Positions 32,238 through 42,759 of a stretch of 64,000 bases of DNA are shown here, one piece after another. Under the pieces are notes generated by a model. The model worked only from the letters and a program-made list of their open reading frames with translations. It searched no databases and was not told where the DNA came from. This DNA is from Paralithodes platypus (Eukaryota; Arthropoda; Malacostraca; Decapoda; Lithodidae), in assembly GCA_032716605.1 (NCBI GenBank), contig CM064506.1, positions 19,764,600-19,828,599 of the forward strand. The letters are read 5' to 3'. Both the position numbers and the translations under genes were made by a program. How positions within the stretch are numbered: the first letter of the stretch is position 1; each line of letters opens with the position of its first letter.

Positions 32238-32470
32238 AGCGAGACATCACACATGGTGGAGTCGAGCCATTTGGAGGGTGTGGAGGTGAATCTTGAGATG
32301 CTGACCACTAAGGGTCATCTTGCACCGACCGGCAACAGTAGCAGCAGCGGCAGGAGATCTACTGGTGGTGGTGGTGGTGGTGATAGCAACATAACTGATC
32401 CCTCTGACACCACACCAGACACTAAACACACACCCAAACTAACCCCAGACAAAGAACTCAACAGCCAAGG
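32238..32470 (+). CDS. GTF3C1: GTF3C1 exon 7 of window (low-complexity linker)
   Basis: Acceptor tatgtttccag, donor gtaaga, phase 0 in and 2 out. It encodes an acidic/serine segment, a glycine run (six G) and a threonine/lysine-rich tail. This corresponds in position to the poorly conserved linker of animal GTF3C1, so it is supported by phase and splice sites rather than by similarity. Confidence 0.75.
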
Positions 32471-32517
32471 GTAAGAACTTAAGGCGATATTTGTATTTAT
32501 TTTTGTGTTCTTTTATT

Positions 32518-32598
32518 TATTTTGATATGTTCTTTTGCCTTAATATTGTGTTTTTCCCTGTTTTGGTTTGTTTAGTCTGCAAGTTTTACATTATAATT
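32518..32598 (+). repeat. Intronic repeat copy, 5' of exon 8
   Basis: Copy with 'TTTTGGTTTGTTTAGTCTGC' and 'AAGTTTTACATTATAATTCC', ending about 25 bp before the exon 8 acceptor. The intron is 152 bp, so the repeat makes up about half of it. Confidence 0.8.
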
Positions 32599-32622
32599 CC
32601 TTTACTGAACTGTTGTCTTCAG

Positions 32623-32788
32623 TTTTGTGAGTCTACTGGAGAAGATAAGACTGACGTACAGCAACCAGAAGCAGAGTTCCCCGCACGTGACCACCCGTAT
32701 GATGAAGCGTGCCAACATGATCATTGACTCGGTTAAGACGTATCGGGTCATTGATGATGCCTTCAAGCTGCAGAAGATGATTGTGCAG
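32623..32788 (+). CDS. GTF3C1: GTF3C1 exon 8 of window
   Basis: Acceptor gttgtcttcag, donor gttagt. It encodes 'THVTTRMMKRANMI'-like sequence (HVTTRMMKRANMIIDSVKTY) followed by 'VIDDAFKLQKMIV', matching 'ETYRLLKRRNLIIEAV' and 'LIESLFTIQKMIM' of the human subunit. This is the start of another winged-helix domain. Confidence 0.92.
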
Positions 32789-33203
32789 GTTAGTCAGTAT
32801 ACCCTGTTCCAAATAAGTGGGCCAAAACTTATAGCTATCCTTCCATAATACTGTACCTATATATCTTAAGTTCTTATACCTTACCTTATCATATAACTAT
32901 CCTACTGCAATACCTATGAGTCCAACCTATTTTACAGTCGGCCAAATAAGTGATGTCTCTGCACCAAGTATATATTGATCAATAATTGGTATCAGCAATA
33001 CCTAAACACGATATCTTAATTTCGAATGAGATATACAAGCATGTTCCTACACGTACCCGCCCTATTCAACATCTGACAGACATTAATACAGCACAGGGCG
33101 AACCAAACGTAATGACAGTTGAGACATTACTTATTAGCGCTACCTTACCTTACTGGATCATCTGGGTAACCTCCAAGTTCCAACACCCATTCTTAACACA
33201 CAG

Positions 33204-33378
33204 GCTGAAACTGAAGAAGGCTACCCCGTCAAGATGGACAAGAAGAGCCTCAACCGCCTCCTAGATAAACTGGCCAAAGGAGGCTTCCTTAAGAATATAC
33301 TGGTCAAGTTCAAGAATGTCAAGGACGAGAAGATGAAGAAGTCGGTGAAGTATGTGGTGCATCCTTCCATCACATTTG
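33204..33378 (+). CDS. GTF3C1: GTF3C1 exon 9 of window
   Basis: Acceptor ttaacacacag, donor gtatgt, phase 0 in and 1 out. It encodes 'MDKKSLNRLLDKLAKGGFLK' and ends 'KKSVKYVVHPSITF', paralleling 'CKKSIVRLVRNLSEEGLL' and 'KKKVDLVVHPSM' of human GTF3C1. It completes the winged helix begun in exon 8. Confidence 0.92.
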
Positions 33379-33527
33379 GTATGTAGTAACTCATTCAGTC
33401 ACACATTCATTTACAGTATTTATTGATACTGCAGCCAGCGTTCGTGTAATGCGGAATTATGGTTCCCAGAAAGGACTGCGTAATAAACAATGTACTGTAT
33501 GTCATTAAAAGTTGTCTTAGGCATATT

Positions 33528-33757
33528 ATTGTTGTTGTTGTTGTCGTTCCCTAGGCTGCCTGGCCAAACAGCCCCGAGTCCCTAAAGGAAGGCCATGGCC
33601 GCGATCGGTCCACCTCCCGGGGCTGCCGGCTCTCCCGACCGGACACAAGATTCCAACCGGAGGGGGATAGCTGGCTGCCGACCAAGGGGGGCAGTCCTGG
33701 GAGCCAAACCGCCACAATCATCCCATGCCCCCTCCTTGGGGACACAAGAACCTGAAG
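33528..33757 (-). mobile_element. Short element sharing the LINE F tail, 230 bp
   Basis: Minus strand. Flanked by GCATATT (33521-33527 and 33758-33764). Its last about 60 bp match the LINE F end (GGCCATGGCCTTCCT, GACTCGGGGCTGTT, CAGGCAGC then (AAC)n), but its first about 150 bp match neither LINE F nor the 423-bp SINE. Confidence 0.75.
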
Positions 33758-33814
33758 CATATTTTCATAATATACAGTAGGCCTCTTTCATTAATATTGT
33801 AGATTTGGTCTATA

Positions 33815-35591
33815 GTGAAGCCACCTTCACCGGATGAAGAGGTGCCCAGTATTCCCATCAAACAGGTACCAGCACTGGAACTGATAGAGTTGTCCCAGGC
33901 TAAAATAAGGAGTGCTATAAAAAAGATGAATAGAAGTAAGTCCCCGGGACCGGATGGGCTACATCCAAGAATTATCAAAGAAGGATGTGAGATGTTAGTT
34001 GAGCCTTTAAATTTGATATTTGAGGAATCATTTAATACAGGACAAATCCCGATGGACTGGAAAGTGGCAAATATAACCGCTATATGTAAGAAGGGAAAGT
34101 TTTACTTATATATTTTCTAGATCTCAAGTGACGGCGTCTCTAACGTGGATTGACCTCCCAATCTACCAAGATTGGAAGCCAAAGTGTCACATTTTTCCCT
34201 TGCCCCTCAACTTTCTCTTCATAATTGCTGAGGGGCACAGGGCCCTGGGTGGGGCTTTGGTTTCCCGGGCGTTTCCGCACCCTCCTCAAGCTCCCCGCCA
34301 TGGAGTGGCTTCGGTCACCCAGGCTTTATTGTGGTCGGCGGGGAGGGTTCTGTGGGGGTGCTCGGTTATGGCCTTGGCCTTGCTCGGGGCCTTGGGGCTG
34401 TTCGGCCAGGCAGCTTGGGGAACAACAACAACAACAACAAGAAGGGAAAGAGAAATGACCCAGGAAATTATAGACCAGTCAGTTTGACAAGTGTAGTGTG
34501 CAAGTTGAGGGAAACTGTAATCAGAGAAGGAATAATGAAACATATGAAGTCAAACCAACTTTTCAGTGGGAGACAGTTCGAATTCTTGACGGGGAGGTCG
34601 ACGGTGCTTCAGTTCATTAGGGTGGTCGACGATTGTATGCGAATTCTGGAGGATGGGGATGTTATAGATGTGGTATATTGCGATTTTATAAAGGCCTTCG
34701 ACAAGGTCCCACATAAAAGGCTATTAGAGAAGGTTAAAAGTTATAATATAAGAGAGAAATGTATGAAGTGGATAGAGGCCTTCCTGAAAGATCAAAGACT
34801 GAGGGTACTGGTGAATGGAATAGGCTCGGGGTGGAGGGAAGTTACAAGTTGGGTACCTCAGGGATCTGTGTTGTGACCCCTACTGTTTGTCATGTTCTAT
34901 AACGACTTACCTGAAGTTATAACAAATGGAAGTGAGATATATTTGTATGCAAATGACACCAAGCTATATAGAAGAGTAAGGAGTAAGGAAGATGTGGGTT
35001 TGCTTCAAGGAGATATGGAGTGCATGAAGGGATGGTCTGAACATCGGTTAATGCCTTTTCATCTAAAAAAAATACAAGTACATGCGGATTGGGACAAACA
35101 AGACAGACAAGGTAGGATGCAGTATTTATGAAACAATGGAGGAAGTGAGTGCAGAAAAGGATATAGGGGTAGTGATAGACAATAAGTTAAATTTCTCAGA
35201 ACATTTAGCGGAGAAGATAAATAAAGCCAATACAATTGTAGGGCTGATAAGGAGGACAGTTATGTCACTAGATGAAGAAATCTTTAGGAATCTCTATACA
35301 GCGCTGGTTAGGCCGCACCTGGAATATGCGAACCAGGTGTGGGCTCCATATAAGCTGAAAGATATAGAAGCGGTAGAGAAAGTGCAGAGGAGAGCTAGCA
35401 AGCTGGTACCAACTTTGAAGAACCTGGGCTATGAGCAGAGGTTGAGGACACTGGGACTCCCGACACTGGCATATAGGAGGAAGAGAGGGGATATGATTGA
35501 GACATTTAAGAGAGTGTCAGGAAAGTATGATGAGGATGTGTGTGAAGGTACCTTCTTGATGCGGGAGGGAACAAGAACGAGAAGACACTAA
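33815..35591 (+). pseudogene. LINE D reverse transcriptase remnant
   Basis: 'MNRSKSPGPDGLHPRIIKEG', then after the SINE 'NYRPVSLTSVVCKLRETVI', 'VVYCDFIKAFDKVPHKRLLE', 'WVPQGSVL' followed by a stop, 'LYANDTKLYRRV' and 'LYTALVRPHLEYANQVWAPY'. The catalytic box reads YAND instead of YADD, so one of the two metal-binding aspartates is lost, in addition to stops and frameshifts. Confidence 0.82.
34100..34438 (+). mobile_element. SINE-like element, 5'-truncated copy (339 bp)
   Basis: Same family as 7434-7856, starting about 75 bp into it. Flanked by the 12-bp duplication AAGAAGGGAAAG (34088-34099 and 34439-34450), in the middle of the LINE D RT frame, and therefore younger than LINE D. Confidence 0.9.
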
Positions 35592-35931
35592 GAAAATTTA
35601 CAAGGAAAGAACTAGGCTTGAAAAGACAAAGGACTCTTTTTGTGATAGAGTGGTACATGAGTGGAACGCACTGCCCCAGTATGTGGTCGATTCCCAATAA
35701 GTAAAAAAGTTTGAAAGTAATCTTGATGAAGCATGGGGAAGACAAGAGTTGAAGTTTGATTACAAAGCGAAAATACAGAATACCTGTAGTAAATATGTTG
35801 CGTCTGCTGCCGCCGCAGCCAACACCGTGAACATCCGCAGCAGTGCAAGTACTGGTACTGAGCTGGATACATAGGCCTAGTTTGCCTTTTTTCCAGAGGA
35901 TCTACTGTAAGATACTGTAAGAATCAACTCT

Positions 35932-35998
35932 ATGGCCTTGGCCTTGCTCGGGGCCTTGGGGCTGTTCGGCCAGGCAGCTTGGGGAACAACAACAACAA
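35932..35998 (+). mobile_element. SINE-like element, short 3' fragment
   Basis: About 67 bp of the 423-bp SINE 3' end plus (AAC)n, flanked by CAACTCT (35925-35931 and 35999-36005). Confidence 0.85.
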
Positions 35999-36245
35999 CA
36001 ACTCTGCTAGCACAGTCGGGAAAGAATTTCTAGCATCTCACGAATACTATTCTTAAATTCCTACATGTTAAATTATTATGTTCCTTCCAACAACCAACTA
36101 TACTCCTAAAATCGATTAATGAAATTTACAAACACAAATTAAGAATACAACCCATTTATGTACAGTACCTTATTCTTTGTTTGCCATGGTATAATCAACT
36201 GCTTTCCTATATGTTTATTTAAGAATACGACCCATATTCCTACAG

Positions 36246-36541
36246 ATAGCCCCCGTCTGAAATCCGCCATTGAGCAACAGAAGCTGAAGTTCCTGGCGCT
36301 GGGAACCGACCCCAAGAAAGAGTCCAGCGCCGAAAAGAAGCAGGAGGCCCGACGACTGAAGGAGGAGAAAAACCGCGCGGAGGACGGTGATGGCGGAAGT
36401 ACTGTCGGTGGGGAGAGCGAGGCCGTGACCAAGTCCGTCGACGAGAGCATGCAAGAGCTGAAACTGATGCACCAACTGACACCACCCCGTCACACCCAGC
36501 CACCCAAACGCTTGCCTAACACACCTCCCACACCCAAGAAG
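36246..36541 (+). CDS. GTF3C1: GTF3C1 exon 10 of window
   Basis: Acceptor cctacag, donor gtaagg, 296 bp. It opens with 'DSPRLKSAIEQQKLKF' (human 'DPLVRSAIEQVRFR') and then a long charged lysine/glutamate-rich linker ending in a proline-rich stretch. Phases join exons 9 and 11 without loss. Confidence 0.9.
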
Positions 36542-37400
36542 GTAAGGAGGGTGTGAAACGAAAGCAGAGCCCATTCTTTTTAGTCTTTATTATTGTATGT
36601 GTTTAAGGTAAAATTATGGTTTACAGTTCAAAATACATCTTTGTGAGTGATAACATGGCCAAAACAATGCTATTCCCTGTTAATTTTGTTGCTTACCTTC
36701 TCATATTCATTCAAGTCGTCAAACAAAAATGCTGCGGTTTGACACCCAAGAAGGTAAGGGAGCAGCATGGTGGAGTCAGACTATACCCTGGTTCAAAGAG
36801 GTAGGCAGGAAATTTTCACCCCTACCCTCTGTAACTCAAAAAGGGCTAGAGCAAATGGGCTGTACATTTCCACACCTATTCCCTTGCTGACCCTTCCAAA
36901 ATGGTAGAAATATTAGCTCAAGTACTCCAGCCATTTGTGAGTTATAGAGGTCAACCTCGCAGTTTGCAGGCGAGTACTCGACCAACCCTGCTACGGCCTG
37001 TACCTGTAGATGATCTGCAATGAAAGTTTATAATTATTTACATCAACTTGACAGCCCTCATTTGTTTTGCATGTTGTTTTATTATTTCACTGGTAAGATT
37101 GTCAGAGCTATGCGTTGCAAATCGGAATTTACCAGATATCTCTTCATGGCTGCCTTATCACTAGGTGCTTAATACCGGGCCAGCTGTAGTGCCATGTACA
37201 GTACGTGCACGGATTGTGTCCCTTTGCTTGGTTCTGGTGGGGTGCCCCTGTGACCCTAGGTCCTACCCCTATAAAGATATTGGAACGGCCTCTGGGTGAC
37301 AACCACTCGGGGCAGCCTGGAGCTGCATACCTGGGGATAGTGACCTCCAATGTCGGTAACTTATGCCTACACCTATACCGTTGTCACCTAACTTTTTAGA
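36542..37400 (+). other. Intron 10 start, no recognised element
   Basis: Non-coding. An 18-bp echo of the exon 10 end including its donor (CACCCAAGAAGGTAAGG) occurs at about 36739-36757. Around 37200-37390 a GC-richer block has no homology I recognise. Confidence 0.4.
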
Positions 37401-37404
37401 CTAT

Positions 37405-38935
37405 CTCCCTCTCAAAGAATGGACATCGGCTACTATTTTCTGATCAGGTTAAGTTTTTGGGACTAATCCTTGACACACATCTTAACTGGTCTGCCCATGT
37501 AAAAGACCTTAAGGCACGGTGCCTAAGACGTCTTAACGTCTTGAAGAAATGTCACCATGTTACCTGGGGTGCTGATCGTTGGACCCTCCTTATGTTATAT
37601 ACGGCCACGGTTTTGTCCGTCTTAGATTATGGGTGTGCTATTTATGGCACAGCTTCCCAGACCACACTCAAAATTTTGGATCCTGTCCATCATCTTGGTA
37701 TCAGGCTTTGCACTGGAGCTTTCAAGTTGTCTCGCATTACGAGCCTTCTCGTAGAAAGTGGCCAGCTTCCTCTCCCCCTCCATCGAGAGCGTGTAATCAT
37801 GAATTCTGCTCTGCAATTGCTGTCTACTGAGTCACCTGCGAGCAACTTGTTTGATAAGGTGGGTGAGGATGAGTTCCCTCTAGCATTGTTACCATCATTT
37901 CTGGTTTTGGCCCACAGACTCTTTATGCACCATGATTTACCCATGCCCCTTCTGCAGGCGGCTGACCCCTCCATCCCGTATTGGCTTTTATCTTCACCTC
38001 TGGTTTGTACGTTTCTTGCTCAAGGTTCTAAGTCCTCGCTACCTGCTGTTCAGAGGTGTGTCGCCCTTCAACATATGCTAAGTCATGCCCCTGCCCATGT
38101 CATATATACTGATGGGTCTAAAAGGGATGGGAAAGTTGGTTGTGCTGCAGTTTCAGAGGCTTCCGTTTTTAGCTTGGCTTTATCCCCATATTCATCTGTT
38201 TTTACTGTTGAATTGCGTGCATTGTTGGGGGCAGTTGATATGGTCCCTTCCTTTCCAGTCAACACCCCTCGGGTGGTTATTTATAGTGACTGCCTGAGTG
38301 CCCTTCTGGCGTTACAAGATCTTTCTACAAGAGATCCACTTATTTCCACTATTCTCTGCCGAATACATGACCTTTCCTTGGCCGATTGGAAAATCCAGTT
38401 TTGCTGGGTTCCTGCCCATGTGGGCATTGCGGGTAATGAGAGAGCAGATCGGCTCGCTAAAACAGCCTGTATCGGTCCAGGAGCAGGTCCTCTCTTGCAC
38501 CTGTCTGACATGAAAGCCGTAGTTCGAGAAATCATCTATCGTGCATGGCAACGAGAGTGGTCTTCACAGCCCCTTACCATCCATCTTCGTGCTATCAAAG
38601 ATGTGGTTTCCGTGTGGCCTTCCTCTTTTCAGGACAGGCGCAGGGACCAAGTCGTTCTCACTCGTCTACGTATTAATCATACCCGCTACACACATGGACA
38701 CTTAATGGCCACTCCACATGCTCCTCCCCCGTGGTGCGCTACTTGTGACACAAGCATTACTGTGCAGCACTTTCTCGTCGAATGCCCACTATATGGTCGA
38801 CAACGGTAGCATTACTTTTCTCAGCCTTCTCTTCAGTCTATCCTGTCTGACAATCCTTCCTTTGATATTGTCAACTTATTTGCTTTCCTTAAAGACATTA
38901 ACATCTTTCATCTGATCTAATATCTTATACTTTCA
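37405..38935 (+). mobile_element. RNase H-bearing LINE (I-like group), 5'-truncated
   Basis: Contains the RT thumb/C-terminal region, an RNase H domain and a terminal Cys/His motif, the layout of I/LOA/R1-type elements. The upstream RT core is missing. Ends near 38935, just before a Penelope-like element. Confidence 0.8.
37457..38809 (+). CDS. LINE RT C-terminus plus RNase H
   Basis: 450 codons, uninterrupted. 'LGLILDTHLNWSAHVKDLKA' and 'VLDYGCAIYGTAS' are the post-RT connection. RNase H follows: 'VIYTDGSKRDGKVGCAAVS' (first Asp), 'VELRALLGAV' (Glu), 'VIYSDCLSALLAL' (Asp), 'CWVPAHVGIAGNERADRLAK' (His/Asp), so the catalytic residues are all present. 'WCATCDTSITVQHFLVEC' is a CCHC-type motif. 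The open frame suggests a fairly recent insertion. Confidence 0.88.
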   Translation: MGLILDTHLNWSAHVKDLKARCLRRLNVLKKCHHVTWGADRWTLLMLYTATVLSVLDYGCAIYGTASQTTLKILDPVHHLGIRLCTGAFKLSRITSLLVESGQLPLPLHRERVIMNSALQLLSTESPASNLFDKVGEDEFPLALLPSFLVLAHRLFMHHDLPMPLLQAADPSIPYWLLSSPLVCTFLAQGSKSSLPAVQRCVALQHMLSHAPAHVIYTDGSKRDGKVGCAAVSEASVFSLALSPYSSVFTVELRALLGAVDMVPSFPVNTPRVVIYSDCLSALLALQDLSTRDPLISTILCRIHDLSLADWKIQFCWVPAHVGIAGNERADRLAKTACIGPGAGPLLHLSDMKAVVREIIYRAWQREWSSQPLTIHLRAIKDVVSVWPSSFQDRRRDQVVLTRLRINHTRYTHGHLMATPHAPPPWCATCDTSITVQHFLVECPLYGRQR

Positions 38936-38989
38936 GAATTAACTAGAAGCATGGTCTAAATTATTAATTAAGTTAATTAGAAATAAAAT

Positions 38990-40450
38990 TTTCTCGCTTA
39001 AAAATGAATTTAATCTTTCAGATTTTATAGACTATAATTATAATAAGCTTAAAGCTGATTTAATAAATTTACATAAACATTTTGTAATCACTACAGTAGA
39101 TAAAGCCAGCAATAATTATAGCTTCACATGTAAGAAATTTTATCTTGAAAATATGAAAAAAGGATTAGGTTTTAAGGGTAACATATTACGTAAAAATATT
39201 TGCGGTAATTCTGTTTATGAAATTCAAAATAATCTGAATATTGATAACTTAATCGATGAACATACCAAGAAAAATATAATATTTGATATTAAACTTTCTG
39301 ATAAGAACAAGTGCATTGCAAAATTATACATGTTACCTAAATTTCATAAAAGACCTTATAAATATCGCTTTATTGCCGGAGCAAAATTTGCTACCACTAA
39401 AACTCTATCAGAACAAGTAGTAAATTGCTTAAAATACATTAAAAGTACTCATAAAAGATATTGTAATACCATCATGAGAAGAACTGGCATTAACTATTAT
39501 TGGAGTGTTGACAATTCGTTAGAAGTTATTGATAAAATAAATACCATGCCGAAAGTTACCTCGGTACATAGCTTCGACTTTTCAACTTTGTATACCAATT
39601 TGCCTTTAGATTTAGTATATTCAGAGCTTTGCTTTATTATAGATTTGCACTTTGACAGGTTCGTTAGGAATGGTAATTATTTCATAAATGTTTATACATA
39701 TTTTAATAATGCATCACTTAGCTCTACTCCCACTAGTTCTGTATATTTTGATAGAACTAAACTTAAAGATGCCCTTAAATTCCTCCTTTTCAATACTTAT
39801 GTTAGATTCGGGCCGTACATTTTCAAACAAATATTAGGAATTCCTATGGGTGGAAATGCTAGCCCTTTAATTGCAGACTTATTCTTGCTTGCTTTAGAAT
39901 TTAAATATATAAAAGACTTAGTTGACAGTAGCAAGAAAAATAAAATTCCAGAAAAATTAGCACTTGCTAAACTGTTAAGTAATAATAGTAGATATATTGA
40001 TGATATTCTTGTTTGCAATTTGTTAAATTTTAATCAAGTTGCTAAACTTATTTACCCTAATTCTATTCCCCTCACACAATGTAACGTAAATTATAAAGTT
40101 GAAAATTTTCTTGATATAAATATAGAGATTGTTAATGAACAGTGCATACTTAAAGTATATCACAAAGTTGATGATTTTAATTTTAACGTAATAAACTTTC
40201 CTTTCCCTAGTAGTAATATCGATAGTAAAATCACTTATAATTGTTTTTATTCCCAATTAATAAGATTTTGTAAAATCTGCACTAAAGTAGATGACTTTTG
40301 GGCTAGAGCTAGGTTACTATACAGACTCTTAGTGGACAGGTTTTGAGGCAAGTAAATTGTTCCATAAATTTAATCTTTTTAGGGTCAATTATTGTGACTG
40401 TATTCTAAAATTTGACATCAATAATTTTAATCAAGCATTTTTAACTTGAA
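38990..40450 (+). mobile_element. Penelope-like element (PLE), partial
   Basis: AT-rich RT with PLE-type motifs. Coding-like sequence begins before the first ATG ('ITTVDKASNNYSF' near 39090) and continues after the stop in another frame ('GFEASKLFHKFNLF', 40340-40450). No GIY-YIG endonuclease was seen on either side. Confidence 0.72.
39153..40346 (+). CDS. Penelope-like reverse transcriptase
   Basis: 397 codons. 'KLYMLPKFHKRPYKYRFIAG' is the characteristic PLE N-terminal motif. RT core: 'SFDFSTLYTNLPLDLV' (motif A), 'ILGIPMGGNASPLIADLFLL' (motif B), 'RYIDDILVCN' (motif C, catalytic DD intact), then 'VENFLDINIEI'. The frame ends at a probable single frameshift ('LLVDRF*' where 'GFE' is expected). 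The start is likely further upstream. PLEs reverse-transcribe at an endonuclease nick; the nuclease is absent here. Confidence 0.8.
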   Translation: MKKGLGFKGNILRKNICGNSVYEIQNNLNIDNLIDEHTKKNIIFDIKLSDKNKCIAKLYMLPKFHKRPYKYRFIAGAKFATTKTLSEQVVNCLKYIKSTHKRYCNTIMRRTGINYYWSVDNSLEVIDKINTMPKVTSVHSFDFSTLYTNLPLDLVYSELCFIIDLHFDRFVRNGNYFINVYTYFNNASLSSTPTSSVYFDRTKLKDALKFLLFNTYVRFGPYIFKQILGIPMGGNASPLIADLFLLALEFKYIKDLVDSSKKNKIPEKLALAKLLSNNSRYIDDILVCNLLNFNQVAKLIYPNSIPLTQCNVNYKVENFLDINIEIVNEQCILKVYHKVDDFNFNVINFPFPSSNIDSKITYNCFYSQLIRFCKICTKVDDFWARARLLYRLLVDRF

Positions 40451-40573
40451 GTTTCTTGTATAACCTCTGCTTACTTTTTGTCTGTATTTATTGTTTATCT
40501 TTTTCTTTTTCTATTATTATTATTATTATTATTATTAATATTGATGATTTTTTAAATTTATTGTTCTTGTTAA

Positions 40574-40800
40574 CCCTCTCCGACATATGACGCAATTTTG
40601 AGCCTATTAGGGATACTTTAAAACCTTTGTTACCATCAGGGGTATTTAGAAATCTTTAGTTTAGTTACTTCAACCTCTGCAGTTGTCTTTGAGTTAGTTG
40701 TGGGCAGAAAACTAATTTTGGAGAGGTAATTATAAGAGTGAGAGAACTCTATTTCTTATTGCTAATCTGGCAACCTCTGCGTCATATGAGTCTGAAGGGG
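40574..40800. mobile_element. TTAA-flanked MITE, 227 bp
   Basis: TTAA at 40570-40573 and 40801-40804; ends CCCTCTCCGACATATGACGC and GCGTCATATGAGTCTGAAGGGG pair over about 20 bp. Confidence 0.86.
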
Positions 40801-41353
40801 TTAAAAGAGTACTCTTTGTTTAAATCTGTTGTTACTTCATATTTTGCAATTATTTCTCTTTATATTATATGTATTAATTGTCGATAGTATCAATTGCTTA
40901 CTTTTGCGATTTCCTTAGTTTATTTGTGCTATAAATGTAGGTTATTTGTAGGGTAGTTATTGATAGGGGTCACTTGAGGCATGCTATGCTTACAGGTACC
41001 TACCCGATAGCACTATCGTTAGTGAGTGCTGTACTGTATTTTATATATTATTTTGTAATAGTATAGATATCTTATCAATATTTGTATTTTTTACTATTGT
41101 TAATGTCTTGTCATGTTGCAAATTTGATTTTAAATAATATTTTGACATTTAACATGTAGTTTCTTTTTTCATGCAGAGTTTAGTAAAATTTGCCAGAACG
41201 TCCCGGACTTCCCAAACTTGACTACTTCCTTTAACGTGACGATAGTGCGTTGTTATATGTGCGATTGGTTTGCTTGGGAAACAGATTAACTTGCTCATGT
41301 AGTGATGTACACCCTATGTGGTGGATTGTGTTCTTTTATTTAATAATTTTCAT

Positions 41354-41461
41354 TTTAGTAAGCGTTGTTTCCACATAGCGATTTTGATAATTTAATTTGA
41401 CTTTATATTGTCCTTGTCCCAATTTTGGTTTGTTTAGTTTGTTTAAAAGTTTTACATTTTA
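41354..41461 (+). repeat. Intronic repeat copy in intron 10
   Basis: Copy starting 'GCGTTGTTTCCACATAGCGA' and ending 'AAAAGTTTTACATTTTAATC', about 470 bp before the exon 11 acceptor, same orientation as the gene. Confidence 0.78.
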
Positions 41462-41683
41462 ATCTAGTCGTATTTTATTGTCTTTTTTTATGTTGTTTCT
41501 TTTCTTTCTTTTTATGATGAACATGTTTTATTGATTTTACCCATAATTTTTATATTCTTTTACCCATTTCCGCTTTTAACCTCTCCCCAGCCTTATGAGG
41601 GCTTCTGCCCAGTAGGCTGTCGACAATAGTTTTTATTATTATTATTACCTAACTTTTTAATCTAGGTGTACCAAATATGTCGC

Positions 41684-41850
41684 GAGCCGTGGCATAGTCA
41701 GTAGAGCATGTCGGCTGCTGATCAAAGGGCCAGTGGAACGAGCCCGCACTGTCAAAAGCCCGGGCAACTTGACCTAGCAATTCATGACAAACGCCTAATG
41801 TTCATGGCCACCCCTTCTCGAGAATTATGGCGTCTGACAAAAAAAATAAA
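41684..41850 (+). mobile_element. tRNA-like SINE (third type)
   Basis: 'CCGTGGCATAGTCAGTAGAG' resembles an A box and 'GGAACGAGCCC' a degenerate B box, followed by an A-rich tail with (TAA)n units to about 41885. Similarity is limited. Confidence 0.45.
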
Positions 41851-41932
41851 AAATACAGATAATAATAATAATAATAAATAAATAGTAATAATGATAATAA
41901 AAAAATAAACAAATATTTTGTGTGTGTTTCAG

Positions 41933-42153
41933 AGTGGTGGAGTTTTGTTGAAAGCCAACAAGAGTGCCAAGTTTGTCCGTATGTGTGAGTTACACAAGCT
42001 GCTCTTCTACCTGGTGTACGGCTACGAGGGGGAGGAGAACCTGGACCAGAAGGAAGCCTGGGCCCGAGTGACTGCTGCGGCCCCGGACCCTTCCCTCACG
42101 GACCTCAACCTTGATACCTATCCTACACTATATTGTGCCGAGTTGTCATGGAG
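41933..42153 (+). CDS. GTF3C1: GTF3C1 exon 11 of window
   Basis: Acceptor tgtgtttcag, donor gtcagt, phase 0 in and 2 out. It encodes 'FVRMCELHKLLFYLVYGYEG' and 'LYCAELSW', corresponding to 'LRVVHMFLWYLIYG' and 'VYVDDASW' in human. The 5.4-kb preceding intron carries an RNase H LINE fragment and a Penelope-like RT. Confidence 0.88.
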
Positions 42154-42274
42154 GTCAGTTCAAGGGGATTTTTTTTTTTTTTGGACCCCCTTCTCACTCA
42201 TGTTTAGCCCCATTAGTTATGTAATTTAACAGAAATTCTACCCAAAAAAAAAAAAAAATGCAAGTTTGGCTTAA

Positions 42275-42755
42275 CACTTCCTACCCGGTCTGCATTAGGT
42301 AAGGACAGCACGAAAGAAGGGCCACTACCCGGTATGCCTTATCTAAGGCATGAGCTTAATAGCCTAATTAAGCTTGGTCCGAACGCCGTGCGTACGACGT
42401 ATGTCAACAAACCCAAGCGTTCGTCACCGCACCTCCGAAAACAAGAAGGAGAAGACTCCTCAATGTTATTGTTCTGACGTCATGACAAAATTAGTGTCTA
42501 AAAAGCCCCCATATTGGCAACATCTCTGCAATATTGGCTCCACTGAAATTGTCATCACAACTGAACCAGTTGACTTACAGAGCTCTACTCAATGCCAAAA
42601 TACAGATTGAAAACCGCACTACGATTATAGATGAGTGGGAAAGTTCTAGCAGTGAAAATAAACATAAATACGGTAGCCTAGGACTAGACGTTTTTCGGCC
42701 ATATCGCCCGGGTAGGGGCGACCGTCATTGGGTAAGACAGCCCTGGGAGGAAGGG
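42275..42755. mobile_element. TTAA-flanked element, ~480-bp family (481 bp)
   Basis: TTAA at 42271-42274 and 42756-42759; ends CACTTCCTACCCGG and CCTGGGAGGAAGGG (first base pairs mutated on the left). Internal sequence is a diverged inverted relative of the 480-bp copies (for example 'GTAGCCTAGGACTAGACG'). Confidence 0.82.
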
Positions 42756-42759
42756 TTAA

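Larger units (their letters stand above)
33800..35875 (+). mobile_element. LINE D: CR1/L2-like, 5'-truncated, split by a SINE
   Basis: Begins in the linker before RT and ends after the C-terminal domain. Carries a 339-bp SINE at 34100-34438. Lies in GTF3C1 intron 9. Decayed: stop in RT at 34876, frameshift near 35120, stop at 35589. Confidence 0.82.

Noticed and set aside
36616..36804. Small frame in intron 10 as an independent gene
   Set aside because: Short, no recognised domain, and its only notable part is the 18-bp echo of exon 10.
41684..41770. Functional tRNA gene
   Set aside because: Only box-like similarity; acceptor and anticodon arms do not pair, so SINE origin is more likely.
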